NCBI RefSeq assembly: GCF_014633365.1
Contig: NC_068340.1
Location: forward strand, 17,587,879 to 17,651,878
Source of the DNA: Diospyros lotus
Taxonomy: Eukaryota > Streptophyta > Magnoliopsida > Ericales > Ebenaceae
Direction of reading: 5' to 3'
DNA length: 64,000 nt
In this document: positions 56,044 to 64,000 of the stretch, piece after piece
Layout of the letters: every line of letters begins with the position of its first letter
Position numbering within the stretch: the first letter of the stretch is position 1
The notes under the pieces: generated by a model
The model's database searches: none
Told to the model about the DNA's origin: nothing
The model's input: only the letters and a program-made list of their open reading frames with translations
Translations under genes and position numbers: made by a program

Positions 56044-57804
56044 TTAGATGGTGTATGGCGTCGGCTCTGGCAACCCCTTCACGATGCCGCAGAGCTCGGC
56101 GTTGTCCGGAATGTTGTATTCGTCTCTGAGAGATCTCTCCGGCGACAGCACGCTGATGTACAGCTGCTGCCCTCTGCTCGCTCTCTCCCTCATCTCTGAT
56201 CTCAGGTTCCACATTCCGGCGTTGTCTAGCGTCGTCAAGATCGCCGCCCACGAGTTATGGTAAACCTGGATCGTGTGCCTGCTCACCGCGTCCACCAGGT
56301 TGTAGTTCTTCCTCTTCTCCGGCGTCCAGCTCCCCGGCTCGATCGCCACCGCGAAGAACGAGTGGCCGTCCAGGTGCCATGTCTGGATCGACTTCTCGTG
56401 GTTCTCGAAGATGATCTCTACGAAGTTCCGGAAGGTCGCGTTCAACACGTTCGGTTGCAGGATCACCTGTTACAAACACGGAATAAACAAAATTGGCTTT
56501 GAGACGGGTATGATGCAAGTGTTGGGTTTCAGATGAATATAAATAAGTCGACTCACCTTCGCGGGTTCAGCCTCATCGGGGCTGTCCTTGATGATGTCGT
56601 ACTTGAAGACCTTGTCGGCGACGCCGAAGTACTCGGCGAGCTTGAGCGGAGTGGCAGTGGGGACGTGGGAGACGCCGTTGACGGTGTAGACAAGCTTGCC
56701 GTCCTTGTTGGCCATCCGGTTGATGAGCTTGATGGTGCGGGTGATCTTGATGTCGCCGTAGTGGTAGGATCCCTGGGGGTTGGGCCGGGCGGCGCTGGCG
56801 GTCAGGTTCCACCGGAAGCTGCGAAACTGGTTGAGCGACCAGGCGATGCCGGCAGCGCTCTTCGGTGGCGGTGATGGCAGATCCAGAGACACCGGCCCCT
56901 TCCCGTTGGCGTAGCGAACAATGCCGACGGTCATCAACTCTTTCTTGGAGAACCGGCTCGACGCCACCAGGTAATAGTCTTTCGGGTTCTGGTTGGCGGT
57001 GACCAACACGGACAAGCACTGGCCGACGTGAACATCGAGAGAGTCATAGACGTTCTGAACGGTGTGGGAACCCTCGATCTCCACCACCTTCATCGCATGA
57101 CCTTGGAACCGGACGTTAATGGAAGTCCTCATCCCAATATTGCAAAATCTGTACCTGTAAGTCTTCCCGGCTTCCATGGTGAACAACGGCTCCATCTTCT
57201 CCCCAACCTTGCCCGACTTGCCGTTGATCTGAATCCCGTCCGGGAGCCCAAGCGGGTTGGGTCCGTTCAACAAACCTGCGAGGGCTTTGTGGCCCTTCAG
57301 GTACCAATCGCCGACCAAGACGGAGAAATCATCGGCCGGTGTGTCGAAGGGGACGGGGATGAGAGCACGGCTGTGAACGCTGATGGGGCCAACGCCGCCG
57401 GCCGCCCGGTGCATGGCCGTCGTCGGGAAATAGTAATAGCTGCCAATCTGGTCCTTCACCTGGAACTTGTAGGTGAAGTTGGATCCCGGCAGGATGGGGC
57501 ACATGGTGCCGGGGGTTCCATCGACCCACGAATTTTTCCTCTGCTGGATACCATTCCAGGTGAGCAGAAACGGCTCGTCGAGTTGGTTGAAGACGTTGAC
57601 GACGATGTTGTTGTTCGACGTGCAGTTGATTCTGGGACCGGGGAATTGGCCGTTGATGAGAATCACTTGCTGGGGGATGCCCAACGGGGAGAGGGTCCCA
57701 TAGGTCACCTTCCACTCGTAGAACACGTAGGGGTCCTCGGCGTTCGCCAGAGAGAGGCAGAGCAGCGCTGTGGCGGCGGCCGCCAGCAAGGACTTCCTCA
57801 TCAT
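56044..57804 (-). CDS. SKU5-similar (SKS) multicopper-oxidase-like protein
   Basis: Exon 1 is 57804-56557 and exon 2 is 56466-56044. The 90-bp intron has GTGAGT and TAACAG ends. The product is 556 residues, the family's usual length. A signal peptide (residues 1-22, MMRKSLLAAAATALLCLSLA) is followed by three cupredoxin domains (EDPYVFYEWKVTYGTLSP; LVGDWYLKGHKAL; and from about residue 400 VILQPNVLNATFRNFVEIIF). It resembles pollen NTP303/SKS11-18 proteins. Copper ligands are largely lost: the HWHG site is TWNG, and the C-terminal HCHIxxH is replaced by DNAGMWNLRS, while WHLDGH keeps two histidines. It is therefore probably a secreted, non-oxidase wall or apoplast protein, without a GPI signal. 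The frame stays open upstream of 57804 but has no ATG. Codon use is GC-rich. A TATA box lies at 58024-58033. Confidence 0.93.
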
Positions 57805-58023
57805 GGCGCGGCGGAATCCGGTGATCGGGCGGCTGGCCGGGCAGGTGGCTCCTCCTCCTCCTCCTTCTCCTCCTCCTGCGGTGATTATAATATCCTGCCC
57901 ACCACCGCTGCCAGTGGCGGAGCTCAACCTATCCAATGATTGTGTTTTTCCTTATTTATTGATTTGAGAAGAAGGGGGAGGGAATGGTTAAGTTCCAGAT
58001 GATATGGGCATCGGCGGGGGGGC

Positions 58024-58033
58024 CCTTTTATAG
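58024..58033 (-). promoter_or_regulatory. TATA box of the SKS gene
   Basis: CTATAAAAGG on the minus strand, 220 bp before the ATG at 57804, giving a predicted transcript start near 58000 and a 5' UTR of about 195 nt. Confidence 0.75.
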
Positions 58034-58186
58034 TGAAGAGCTTCTCCATTTTTACTGGGCTGCCCTTTCTTCCACCCCCGCTCTTCGCGCTTCTCCGTCG
58101 CTTTCTCCGGCGAGGCCCGGTCTTCCTTTCTCTGTTATTTAGCAAGTTTTCCCGCTCATCTCTCCCGTTCCGTTTTTTCATTCGCT

Positions 58187-58206
58187 ATAATAATAATAAT
58201 AATAAT
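58187..58206. repeat. (ATA)n microsatellite
   Basis: About seven ATA/AAT triplets in the promoter flank of the SKS gene. Confidence 0.9.
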
Positions 58207-58209
58207 GTA

Positions 58210-60039
58210 TCATATATAGATTTTTGTTCATTTTTTGATCTTTTATTTTTGGAATTATTTCTTTTCTTTTAAAAGTACTTAATAATATAAAATTTTATTT
58301 TTACATAATCGTGGCATTATTTTTATTTTTTTCACGATAAATTATATTTTACATTTTTTTTACTATATTTTGTTCTAGCAGTAGCAGGGAGATGCACTTA
58401 AAATAAAAAATACTTTATAATTATGATGAAAAATAAAGGAGTGGTCTCCTCACCAAACCAAACCAAAATTACTTTTTTTATCAGCAATTTGGTGTAGAAT
58501 GGAGCTATATAACATAAATTAATAAACAACATTAACATTAACCATAATTAGGCAATCTTTCTTGCTGCTTAGGCCACATTCATATTTTCTATTAGGAGGG
58601 TATTAATGGTTATTTGCTTTGACATTAGTATTAACATTTTATTTTTAACAGTTATGCCCAAAGGTGGCCTAGGCCCATCCCAGAGTCTATCGAAAGGAAG
58701 TTTCCTTCCGGGAGACTCTCCAACAAGGGTCTCTCAAGTCACAAGGTCTCCTGAGTGACCACGTGGAGACACTCGAAAATTCCATAGGATCATCATGGAT
58801 GGAAAATTTATTCGGATCGATTCTACTGATAAGATGGAGTGACATCTTCCAGAACCTCTCTAGGTGTCTCCAAAAGATCCTTTCGGGAGACTCTCCATAA
58901 ACCTCCCTACAGCGAGAAACTTTTTCGAGAGATCCCAAGCCCCTTAGATTTGGTCACTTTTCACGCTGTAAAATTACGAACAATGAGACAAATTTACCTC
59001 TGTTACTCGCTTAAAAATTTAGAAAAAAAAGTAATCTCGAGAAATATAGATATTTTTTTATTTATCAATTTCATTCTTTAAAAATATATATATATATATA
59101 TCTCCGATTAAAATATACTTAAAATTCTAATTCTACTGCACTTTACTATTTCTACATCTTCACTCAAAGAAAAATCAAAAAGCTCATATGAGAGATATTT
59201 CCTTTCTTTTCACAAATCTTCTAGTGACTTAAAGTCTTACCCACATCTATAAATTAATTATTGTATTACGTAATAACAATAATTAAATATATCATAACAT
59301 TTTAAATTTCAAAAAGTTATAGCATTTATTTAAAAAAAAAAATTAAAGAGTAATATTTTCTAATTCATAATATAAAGTTAAACTAAAAAATGAGTTTTTT
59401 TTTTTTTTTTTTTAGCTAAGTAAGAAATTTAATAATTTAATAAAAAAACATTCTTTATAACTGAAGGGGCCCTAAGGTTGCTCTCAAGTTGTGAAAAAAC
59501 TTTTAATAACTATAAATATCTGTGAAAGTATGCCACTTTCAATTTTTATAACTCAAATCTAATATTTAAGACAACTTACTTAGACTATTGACTTCAATTC
59601 TATACAAAAATAATAATAATAATAATAAAAGAACAAAAGAAACATTCAAATTTTTTTGAAATCAACATAAAAAACCCTTTAAAAATGGCCTAAAATTGCA
59701 TAAAATCTCGATGCAATTTACCTTTTTACAAAATGCATAATGCCTCCGTCTCAAATAAAATGCCCATTTCAAGGATTTTGGCACAAATCTTAAGAGAACT
59801 AAACAAACAATCAAACAGATTAAATAAGTGGCACCCACTGACAAACGAAACAATAACAATGCAGTTATGAACTCACAAGAGTTATTTACTAATTCTGGTG
59901 CAACCACCTCGCCATTTCAGAAGGAAGTAACCAAAAACATATAATTTCCAAATGATAGTCGATGCGAAGAAGAGCTCTCCTTCCTTGAGCTTATTCCTAT
60001 ATTTCGATGGGGTTGATAACATCTACACTAAGCATTATC
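58210..60039. other. AT-rich intergenic region between SKS and COX17
   Basis: Mostly A/T-rich with short microsatellites ((TA)n near 59087, (AAT)n near 59610). The part at 58640-58960 is less AT-rich and has several near-repeats of TCTC(C/T)GGGAGACTCTCC-like words, probably a relic of an LTR. There are no genes. Confidence 0.5.
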
Positions 60040-60044
60040 CCCCA

Positions 60045-60076
60045 CCCCCCCCCCCCCCCCCCCAAAAAAAAAAAAA
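60045..60076. repeat. Poly(C)-poly(A) tract, C19 followed by A13
   Basis: Same design as the tract at 23109-23149. A weaker copy (CCCCCCACCCCCACAAAAAAAAA) follows at about 60106-60128. It lies just downstream of the COX17 stop codon, in or near its 3' UTR. Confidence 0.8.
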
Positions 60077-60155
60077 TGGTTGAAATTCCACAAAGCTGTA
60101 TCATCCCCCCACCCCCACAAAAAAAAAACTGCCAAGTTTGTTATCTTCACAATGC

Positions 60156-60398
60156 TCAAACATTAAAGCCTTCAGCACGTAGGCATTTACGGTGAGCCTC
60201 AATCCATTTCGAACATGCAGCTTCCCCATGCTCAACAATGCACTCATCTCTCAGTCTCTTGGTGTCGGGGCAAGCACAGCAAATCTTCTTTTTTGGCTTT
60301 GATGGAATTGGATCAGATGCTGTTGTGGTGGCTCCCTTGCCTGTTTGCAACCCGGATGATGCTACGCCAGAAGAGCTCTGAATTGGCAGCCCACCCAT
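60156..60398 (-). CDS. COX17: Cytochrome c oxidase copper chaperone
   Basis: One coding exon of 80 residues. It delivers copper in the mitochondrial intermembrane space to Sco proteins for assembly of complex IV. The N-terminus (residues 1-33) is variable and Ser/Thr-rich. The conserved part starts KPKKKICCACPD (34-45), with the copper-binding Cys pair 40-41 and Cys43, then the twin CX9C motif: Cys43-Cys53 and Cys62-Cys72 (CSKWIEAHRKC), ending LRAEGFNV. This is the complete family pattern at normal length. The ATG at 60398 lies 16 bases after an acceptor (TTGCACAG), so the whole coding part follows a 5'-UTR intron. The same frame is open slightly upstream but has no other ATG. Confidence 0.97.
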   Translation of the reverse strand: MGGLPIQSSSGVASSGLQTGKGATTTASDPIPSKPKKKICCACPDTKRLRDECIVEHGEAACSKWIEAHRKCLRAEGFNV

Positions 60399-60682
60399 TC
60401 TCACAAGTACCTGTGCAAGATAGGAGATAAATTGGCCTCAAGGGGCAAGCAACCAAACAGAAAGTGAAAAAATCAACATGGCCATTCCTGACCTGAGGAA
60501 GGCAAACAACCAATAATCTTTTGAAGATAGCCTATAAATGGAAACAAAACAACAGATTCAAAAATAAACTTGCATATAGAAGTTAAACGTAAAACCAACC
60601 CAATGCCCTTCTTATACACTTGCATAAAGAATGGATCTGTTTGACTTTACTGTTGTTTTTAGTTTTGTGTATTTGTTTTAAC

Positions 60683-60800
60683 TAGGTGTCCCTAGTGCAT
60701 AAGACCCCCCACTTTGTAAGGGTTGAGGGGGAGTTGTATTTCTATGCAGCCTTCTCCTTGCTTTCTTTTTTCTGCAGAGGTTCTTCAGCGCAAACTTGTA
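60683..60800 (-). mobile_element. Au-like SINE remnant, minus strand
   Basis: The minus strand carries, in order, AACCTCTGCAG, AAGGCTGCATA, ACTCCCCCTCAACCC, GTGGGGGGTCTTATGCACTAG. These correspond to the Au SINE blocks CCTCTGCA, AAGGCTGCGTACA, CCCTCCCCAGACCC and GCGGGAGCCTCGTGCAC. The tRNA-like head is lost or too diverged to see. Confidence 0.65.
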
Positions 60801-61380
60801 ACCAAAAGAAAAAAGGGGAAGGCTGCAAAATGCTGAATTTGTTTTTGTAAAAACAACCTCCACTTTCATTTTTTTGGGGGAAAAACAAAAACACTAAAAT
60901 GTTATTTTTCTGTTCATATTTTTGTATCCATCCCTTCAACAAACCAGTTATCTCTGTCATCAATCCAACCTGCAGGGAATGACTAGCTACACCCCTTTCA
61001 TCAATCAACTTGTCCCCTCTCCCCTGCTCTCCCTCTGTCAGATCTTTTTCTTTTATCAACTCAACCTTAATTGACCAACCAACCACACACTCTTCATTGA
61101 GTGACCAGCCATTACTCTTTCATTTAATCCCTTCATCAACCAACCAACTCCCCTCTACATTTGTTCTTAATCCAGATCAGGGGTTGTTGAACCCAAATTT
61201 GGGGCTGATGACCCCAACTTTGCATCCGACCAACTCCACTACAGGCAATAATTCACGCAAGCTAGCTGTTGGAAATAGGAGAAAAGGCAATAAAGTCTAA
61301 AATTTGTAAGAAAAATACTTGTTTTTGTTAATATAGAATAATCTGTTATTATAATTCAAGTGCAAGCCTATACACCTGTA

Positions 61381-61532
61381 AGGTTGTTCATTTGTGACTA
61401 GAAGTTCATGGTTCAAATTTTCAAAAAATATTTCTTTGCGAAATCCAAGTAGAGATACATACAAAAAAAGACTCTCGCCTCACCCTTGCAAAATGAGGAG
61501 CCTCATGCACTTGGAATGTCCTTATAAACACA
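61381..61532 (+). mobile_element. Au-like SINE remnant, plus strand
   Basis: Starts with a tRNA-like head (TGTGACTAGAAG as box A, GGTTCAAATTT as box B), followed by the Au body (TTTGCGAAATCCAAG, AGACTCTCGCCTCACCC, ATGAGGAGCCTCATGCAC TTGG). It is diverged from active copies. It lies in the COX17 leader intron, opposite to the copy at 60683-60800. Confidence 0.65.
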
Positions 61533-62601
61533 ATATTTAGTTTTATTTTTTAACAGAAGATGAAATAAAAACAAAATAAGTAAAAGCAAATACATAGAAA
61601 CTGATAGCAACATCAAATAATCCTAATAATATCGCTAGGTTTTATAAGATTAAGAATCTTTAATATTATTTGATATGTTTCTATTTTATTAGGACTATGA
61701 TAAAATTAAAGTGGTATTGGAATATAAACATTGCTTATTCAAGTGTTCCAGGATCAGATGTTTTTTTTAATATTGGATAAACATCTTGAATTCATTTTCA
61801 GCCAAACCAAAAGGTCTATTACTGAAGACAGAATTGTTGGATGAAGTCATGAAAGTATAATGTTAATCACACAACTTGCAGGGTAACCCACGAAAGGATA
61901 AACACACAAAAAAATGTTGACAATTAATTTCAGCAGACAACACAGATAATAAGCTCCTAAAACATATCTACCATGGAATGAAATAACCAGAACAAAAATT
62001 ATAGCAGAACAACACATGTAATATTCTTCGAAATGTACCTGGGTAAGAGCACACAATAACTCTACTTACGAAATGCAAAATGAAGCTCCTGCTAAGGATG
62101 GTAAAGCAAAGTTTGCATATGAGATCAACCCAGATCCGAGAAAATGAGAAGATAAACAAAGGGAGCGTAACCATGCGGATTTAAGATTAGAAAGAAATAA
62201 ATAAAAATGAAAACAAAAATGCGCGCCAATCCATATGTGAGAATAAGGTCTTAATATCAACAAAAATCAAAATAAAAAATGTGGAAAGAAAAACAGTGGG
62301 TTTTGCTCACAGAACATCCAAACAAACGAGATCGACAATTTTACCCATCTGAATCCACTGATTATACACCACACACAAACAGTGGATTTTGCTCACAGAA
62401 AAGGACACACAAAAAAAAAAGAAGCAACATGATAGAAAGAATAACCAACTTATGCAAACCCTAGATATTCAACTCTGGGTGTTCATGAGCCAAATCCGTG
62501 AAAAGAGAAAAGAAGCAACAAGAAAGAAAAGGCAGCTTTTCAGCTAAGAATTGAACATGTTGCAATATCAAAAAGGAAAAGAAGACTTCAAAGGGGGTTA
62601 C

Positions 62602-62712
62602 CAGCAACGGCTTAATCTGAGAGATTGTTGATTTTCGCCAAATAAGCTGGGTTTTCAGCCGCCGAGACGGGAAATCGATGTGCGATTCTGTGCGAGATAG
62701 GATGGAAGGTCT
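62602..62712 (-). promoter_or_regulatory. COX17: COX17 leader exon and promoter
   Basis: A minus-strand TATA box (TATAAAT, 62740-62746) predicts a start near 62712. The telo-box AAACCCTAA (62715-62723) sits at this start; telo-boxes are common in promoters of genes for ribosomal and organelle proteins. The leader exon would end at 62602. Any open frame here is leader sequence and not coding. Confidence 0.55.
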
Positions 62713-62903
62713 GGAAACCCTAACTGCAGAATGCTTCCGATTTATATGCTGTGGCAAACTTGTCAATAGTGACGAATGCAGGGAAAATTGTGTAACTTTG
62801 AATTAAATGAATGGGAAATTCTATTCATAACCACCTATTTACTCTTTACGATCATAACTAAAATAAATTTAATAAATACTCTTCATATTCATTTTTATAA
62901 GAA

Positions 62904-63319
62904 ATGCTATTTGTACATAAACTTTTATATAGAAAGCTTACAGAGATAATATATCGCGATATTTTGACATCAAAATATCGCGATATTTTGATCCCTGTTC
63001 ATCGCCTTCTCCCTCTCCCCCTTGCCTCGCCACTACAACCTCACCCGCCTCGCCTCGCCGCTGCCTTGCCTCGCCTCGCCTTGCCATTGCAACCTCCGCC
63101 GCCTCGCCTCGTCACCTCTGCTGCCTCATCGTGTCGCCTCGGCCGCCTTGCCGCTGCCGCCGCCGTCGCTTGTCGCTGCTGCTGCTGGGGCCGATGGTGC
63201 GAGAGAGAGACAAGAGAGAGAGATGCTTTGGGCATTTAGGTCATTAATTATAGGAGCAAAATAGATATTTTGATTCTTCTATAAATATTTATGTAATATA
63301 TGTTCTGTACAAATAGCAT
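62904..63319. mobile_element. MITE-like element with 14-bp inverted ends
   Basis: ATGCTATTTGTACA at 62904-62917 and its exact complement TGTACAAATAGCAT at 63306-63319 enclose 416 bp. Inside are two ATATCGCGATAT palindromes (62953 and 62979) and a C-rich GCCTCGCC-type stretch (63005-63190). I see no clear target-site duplication, so the superfamily is open. It is about 160 bp upstream of the COX17 TATA box. Confidence 0.6.
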
Positions 63320-63679
63320 GACTCCATTTTTATTATTCTTGAACAGTTACTTATATTCCAAAATTATCTTCTCCCACATATCCCATTGCGATAGCGGTGG
63401 CGGCTAGGTTTGGAGAAGATGACAGCCTCCGAACACTAGAGTTTCAAATCGACCACTACCACAAATAGTGCCTTCAAAGCATGGAGTTCGAAAGCACAAG
63501 CCGCTTCCGAACTCCAAGGTTCGGAAACGGCCTGTGCTTCCAAACTCTAGGATTCGGAAATAGCACATATCAATTTCCATTTATATGTATATAATATAAT
63601 ATATTACACATTTCATTGCAATTTGCTTGTTACTTTTAATTTGCAATTTGCACTTGCTGCTAACTGCAGTTAAAGTGCT
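63320..63679. repeat. Cluster of interleaved inverted repeats (TTCGGAA words)
   Basis: Between 63425 and 63565 the words TTCCGAAC and GTTCGGAA alternate. GGAGTTCGAAAGC pairs with GCTTCCGAACTCC (12 of 13), and TTCCGAACTCC is followed by AAGGTTCGGAA. A third pair, CTTCCAAACTC/GATTCGGAAAT, follows. The rest of this interval holds nothing I can name. Confidence 0.65.
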
Positions 63680-63713
63680 CTTTTAATCTTATTATTATTA
63701 TTAAGATTAAAAG
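63680..63713. repeat. Perfect 12-bp hairpin
   Basis: CTTTTAATCTTA and its complement TAAGATTAAAAG are separated by TTATTATTAT. The loop is a simple triplet run, so it may be a slippage product. Confidence 0.85.
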
Positions 63714-63924
63714 TAATGAAGAGCCTAATATTTATTTAATAATATTATTTATTTATAAATAAGTTATTTAATTCGTGTTCATCTTCAATTTAGTAAGGGT
63801 AAATTCGTGTTTATCTTCATTAGAAATTATCGTTCATCTTCTCCAATCACGGCTCTTCATAAATTGCAAAATCAAAAACACATATATACATACATATACA
63901 CATATATACACATATACATTGCAG

Positions 63925-63955
<31 letters not shown>

Positions 63956-64000
63956 CAAAGGAAGCGGCAGCCATGAGGCAGCCATGGCCGTCGGAGATGC
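63714..64000. other. AT-rich end of window with CA/TA microsatellites
   Basis: Mixed (CATATA)n, (CA)n and (TA)n runs at 63876-63955. No gene. The last 40 bases (AGGCAGCCATGGCCGTCGG) become GC-rich and could be the edge of a feature beyond the window. Confidence 0.6.

Larger units (their letters stand above)
60415..62601 (-). other. COX17: Inferred 5'-UTR intron of COX17
   Basis: Donor GTAACC at 62601-62596 (after CCGTTGCTG) and acceptor TTGCACAG ending at 60415 bracket about 2.2 kb of non-coding DNA. It holds two diverged Au-like SINE copies in opposite orientation. A leader intron is common in plant genes for mitochondrial proteins, but here the pair of sites is inferred and further exons inside are possible. 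Confidence 0.55.

Noticed and set aside
57805..57936. Possible 44-residue N-terminal extension of the SKS protein
   Set aside because: The frame is open but has no ATG (it begins at TTG), and the extension would put a Gly-rich stretch before a perfect signal peptide.
57028..57939. 303-residue open frame on the plus strand opposite the SKS gene
   Set aside because: It mirrors the GC-rich codons of SKS exon 1. The sense strand has a clear protein family, signal peptide and splice sites; the antisense product resembles nothing.
62461..62766. 101-residue open frame on the minus strand
   Set aside because: It covers the COX17 TATA box, telo-box, leader exon and donor site and has no family resemblance.
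63005..63240. Arg/Ala/Pro-rich frames on both strands
   Set aside because: They come from GCCTCGCC-type repeats in the centre of a MITE-like element.

Overview
This window comes from a flowering-plant nuclear genome, most likely a eudicot. The evidence is three plant genes with GT-AG introns (PUR-alpha 1, an SKU5-similar cupredoxin and COX17), tRNA-iMet primer sites next to LTRs, Au-type SINE remnants and AT-rich spacers with TA/CT microsatellites. At least three quarters of it is transposable-element DNA, so host genes are few.

Layout. 1-1.2 kb: no recognisable feature. 1.2-17.1 kb: a nest of Ty3/Gypsy chromovirus-like elements on the minus strand. A broken pol (1.7-4.1 kb) abuts a chimeric element (4127-16239). 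The chimera carries two non-autonomous hAT elements (7472-8374 and 8794-9695) and, inside its right-hand LTR, a young complete element with two 385-bp LTRs (10848-15854). 17.3-19.2 kb: an RTE-type LINE lacking most of its reverse transcriptase. 19.2-23.6 kb: a 3'-truncated Ty1/Copia element with a Harbinger-type MITE inside it. 23.9-24.7 kb: the last three coding exons of a PUR-alpha 1 gene. Its 5' exons are not in view, so the TE nest may lie in an intron or the gene may be truncated.

26.2-49.9 kb: two Tat-lineage Gypsy elements. Each has pol on the minus strand and, downstream of pol, an ORF on the opposite strand. The second antisense ORF keeps two GT-AG introns and is split by a 2.5-kb solo LTR; both have a TATA-like box about 130 bp before the first ATG. 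Unassigned repeats, including a dense array of ATTCGGAT-like motifs, separate the pieces. 50-54.2 kb: a Copia gag fragment, minisatellites, a 5' LTR with its primer site, and one end of a CACTA transposon.

54.2-64 kb is more gene-like: a Tourist-like MITE, an SKS multicopper-oxidase-like gene (56044-57804, minus), AT-rich spacer, COX17 (coding 60156-60398, minus, with an inferred 2.2-kb 5'-UTR intron holding two Au-SINE remnants) and a MITE upstream of the COX17 promoter. The three host genes are unrelated and independently transcribed. The rest records repeated nested insertion, recombination and decay. The best leads are the antisense ORFs with their own promoters and introns, and the recombinant Gypsy element whose two ends sit in different host elements.
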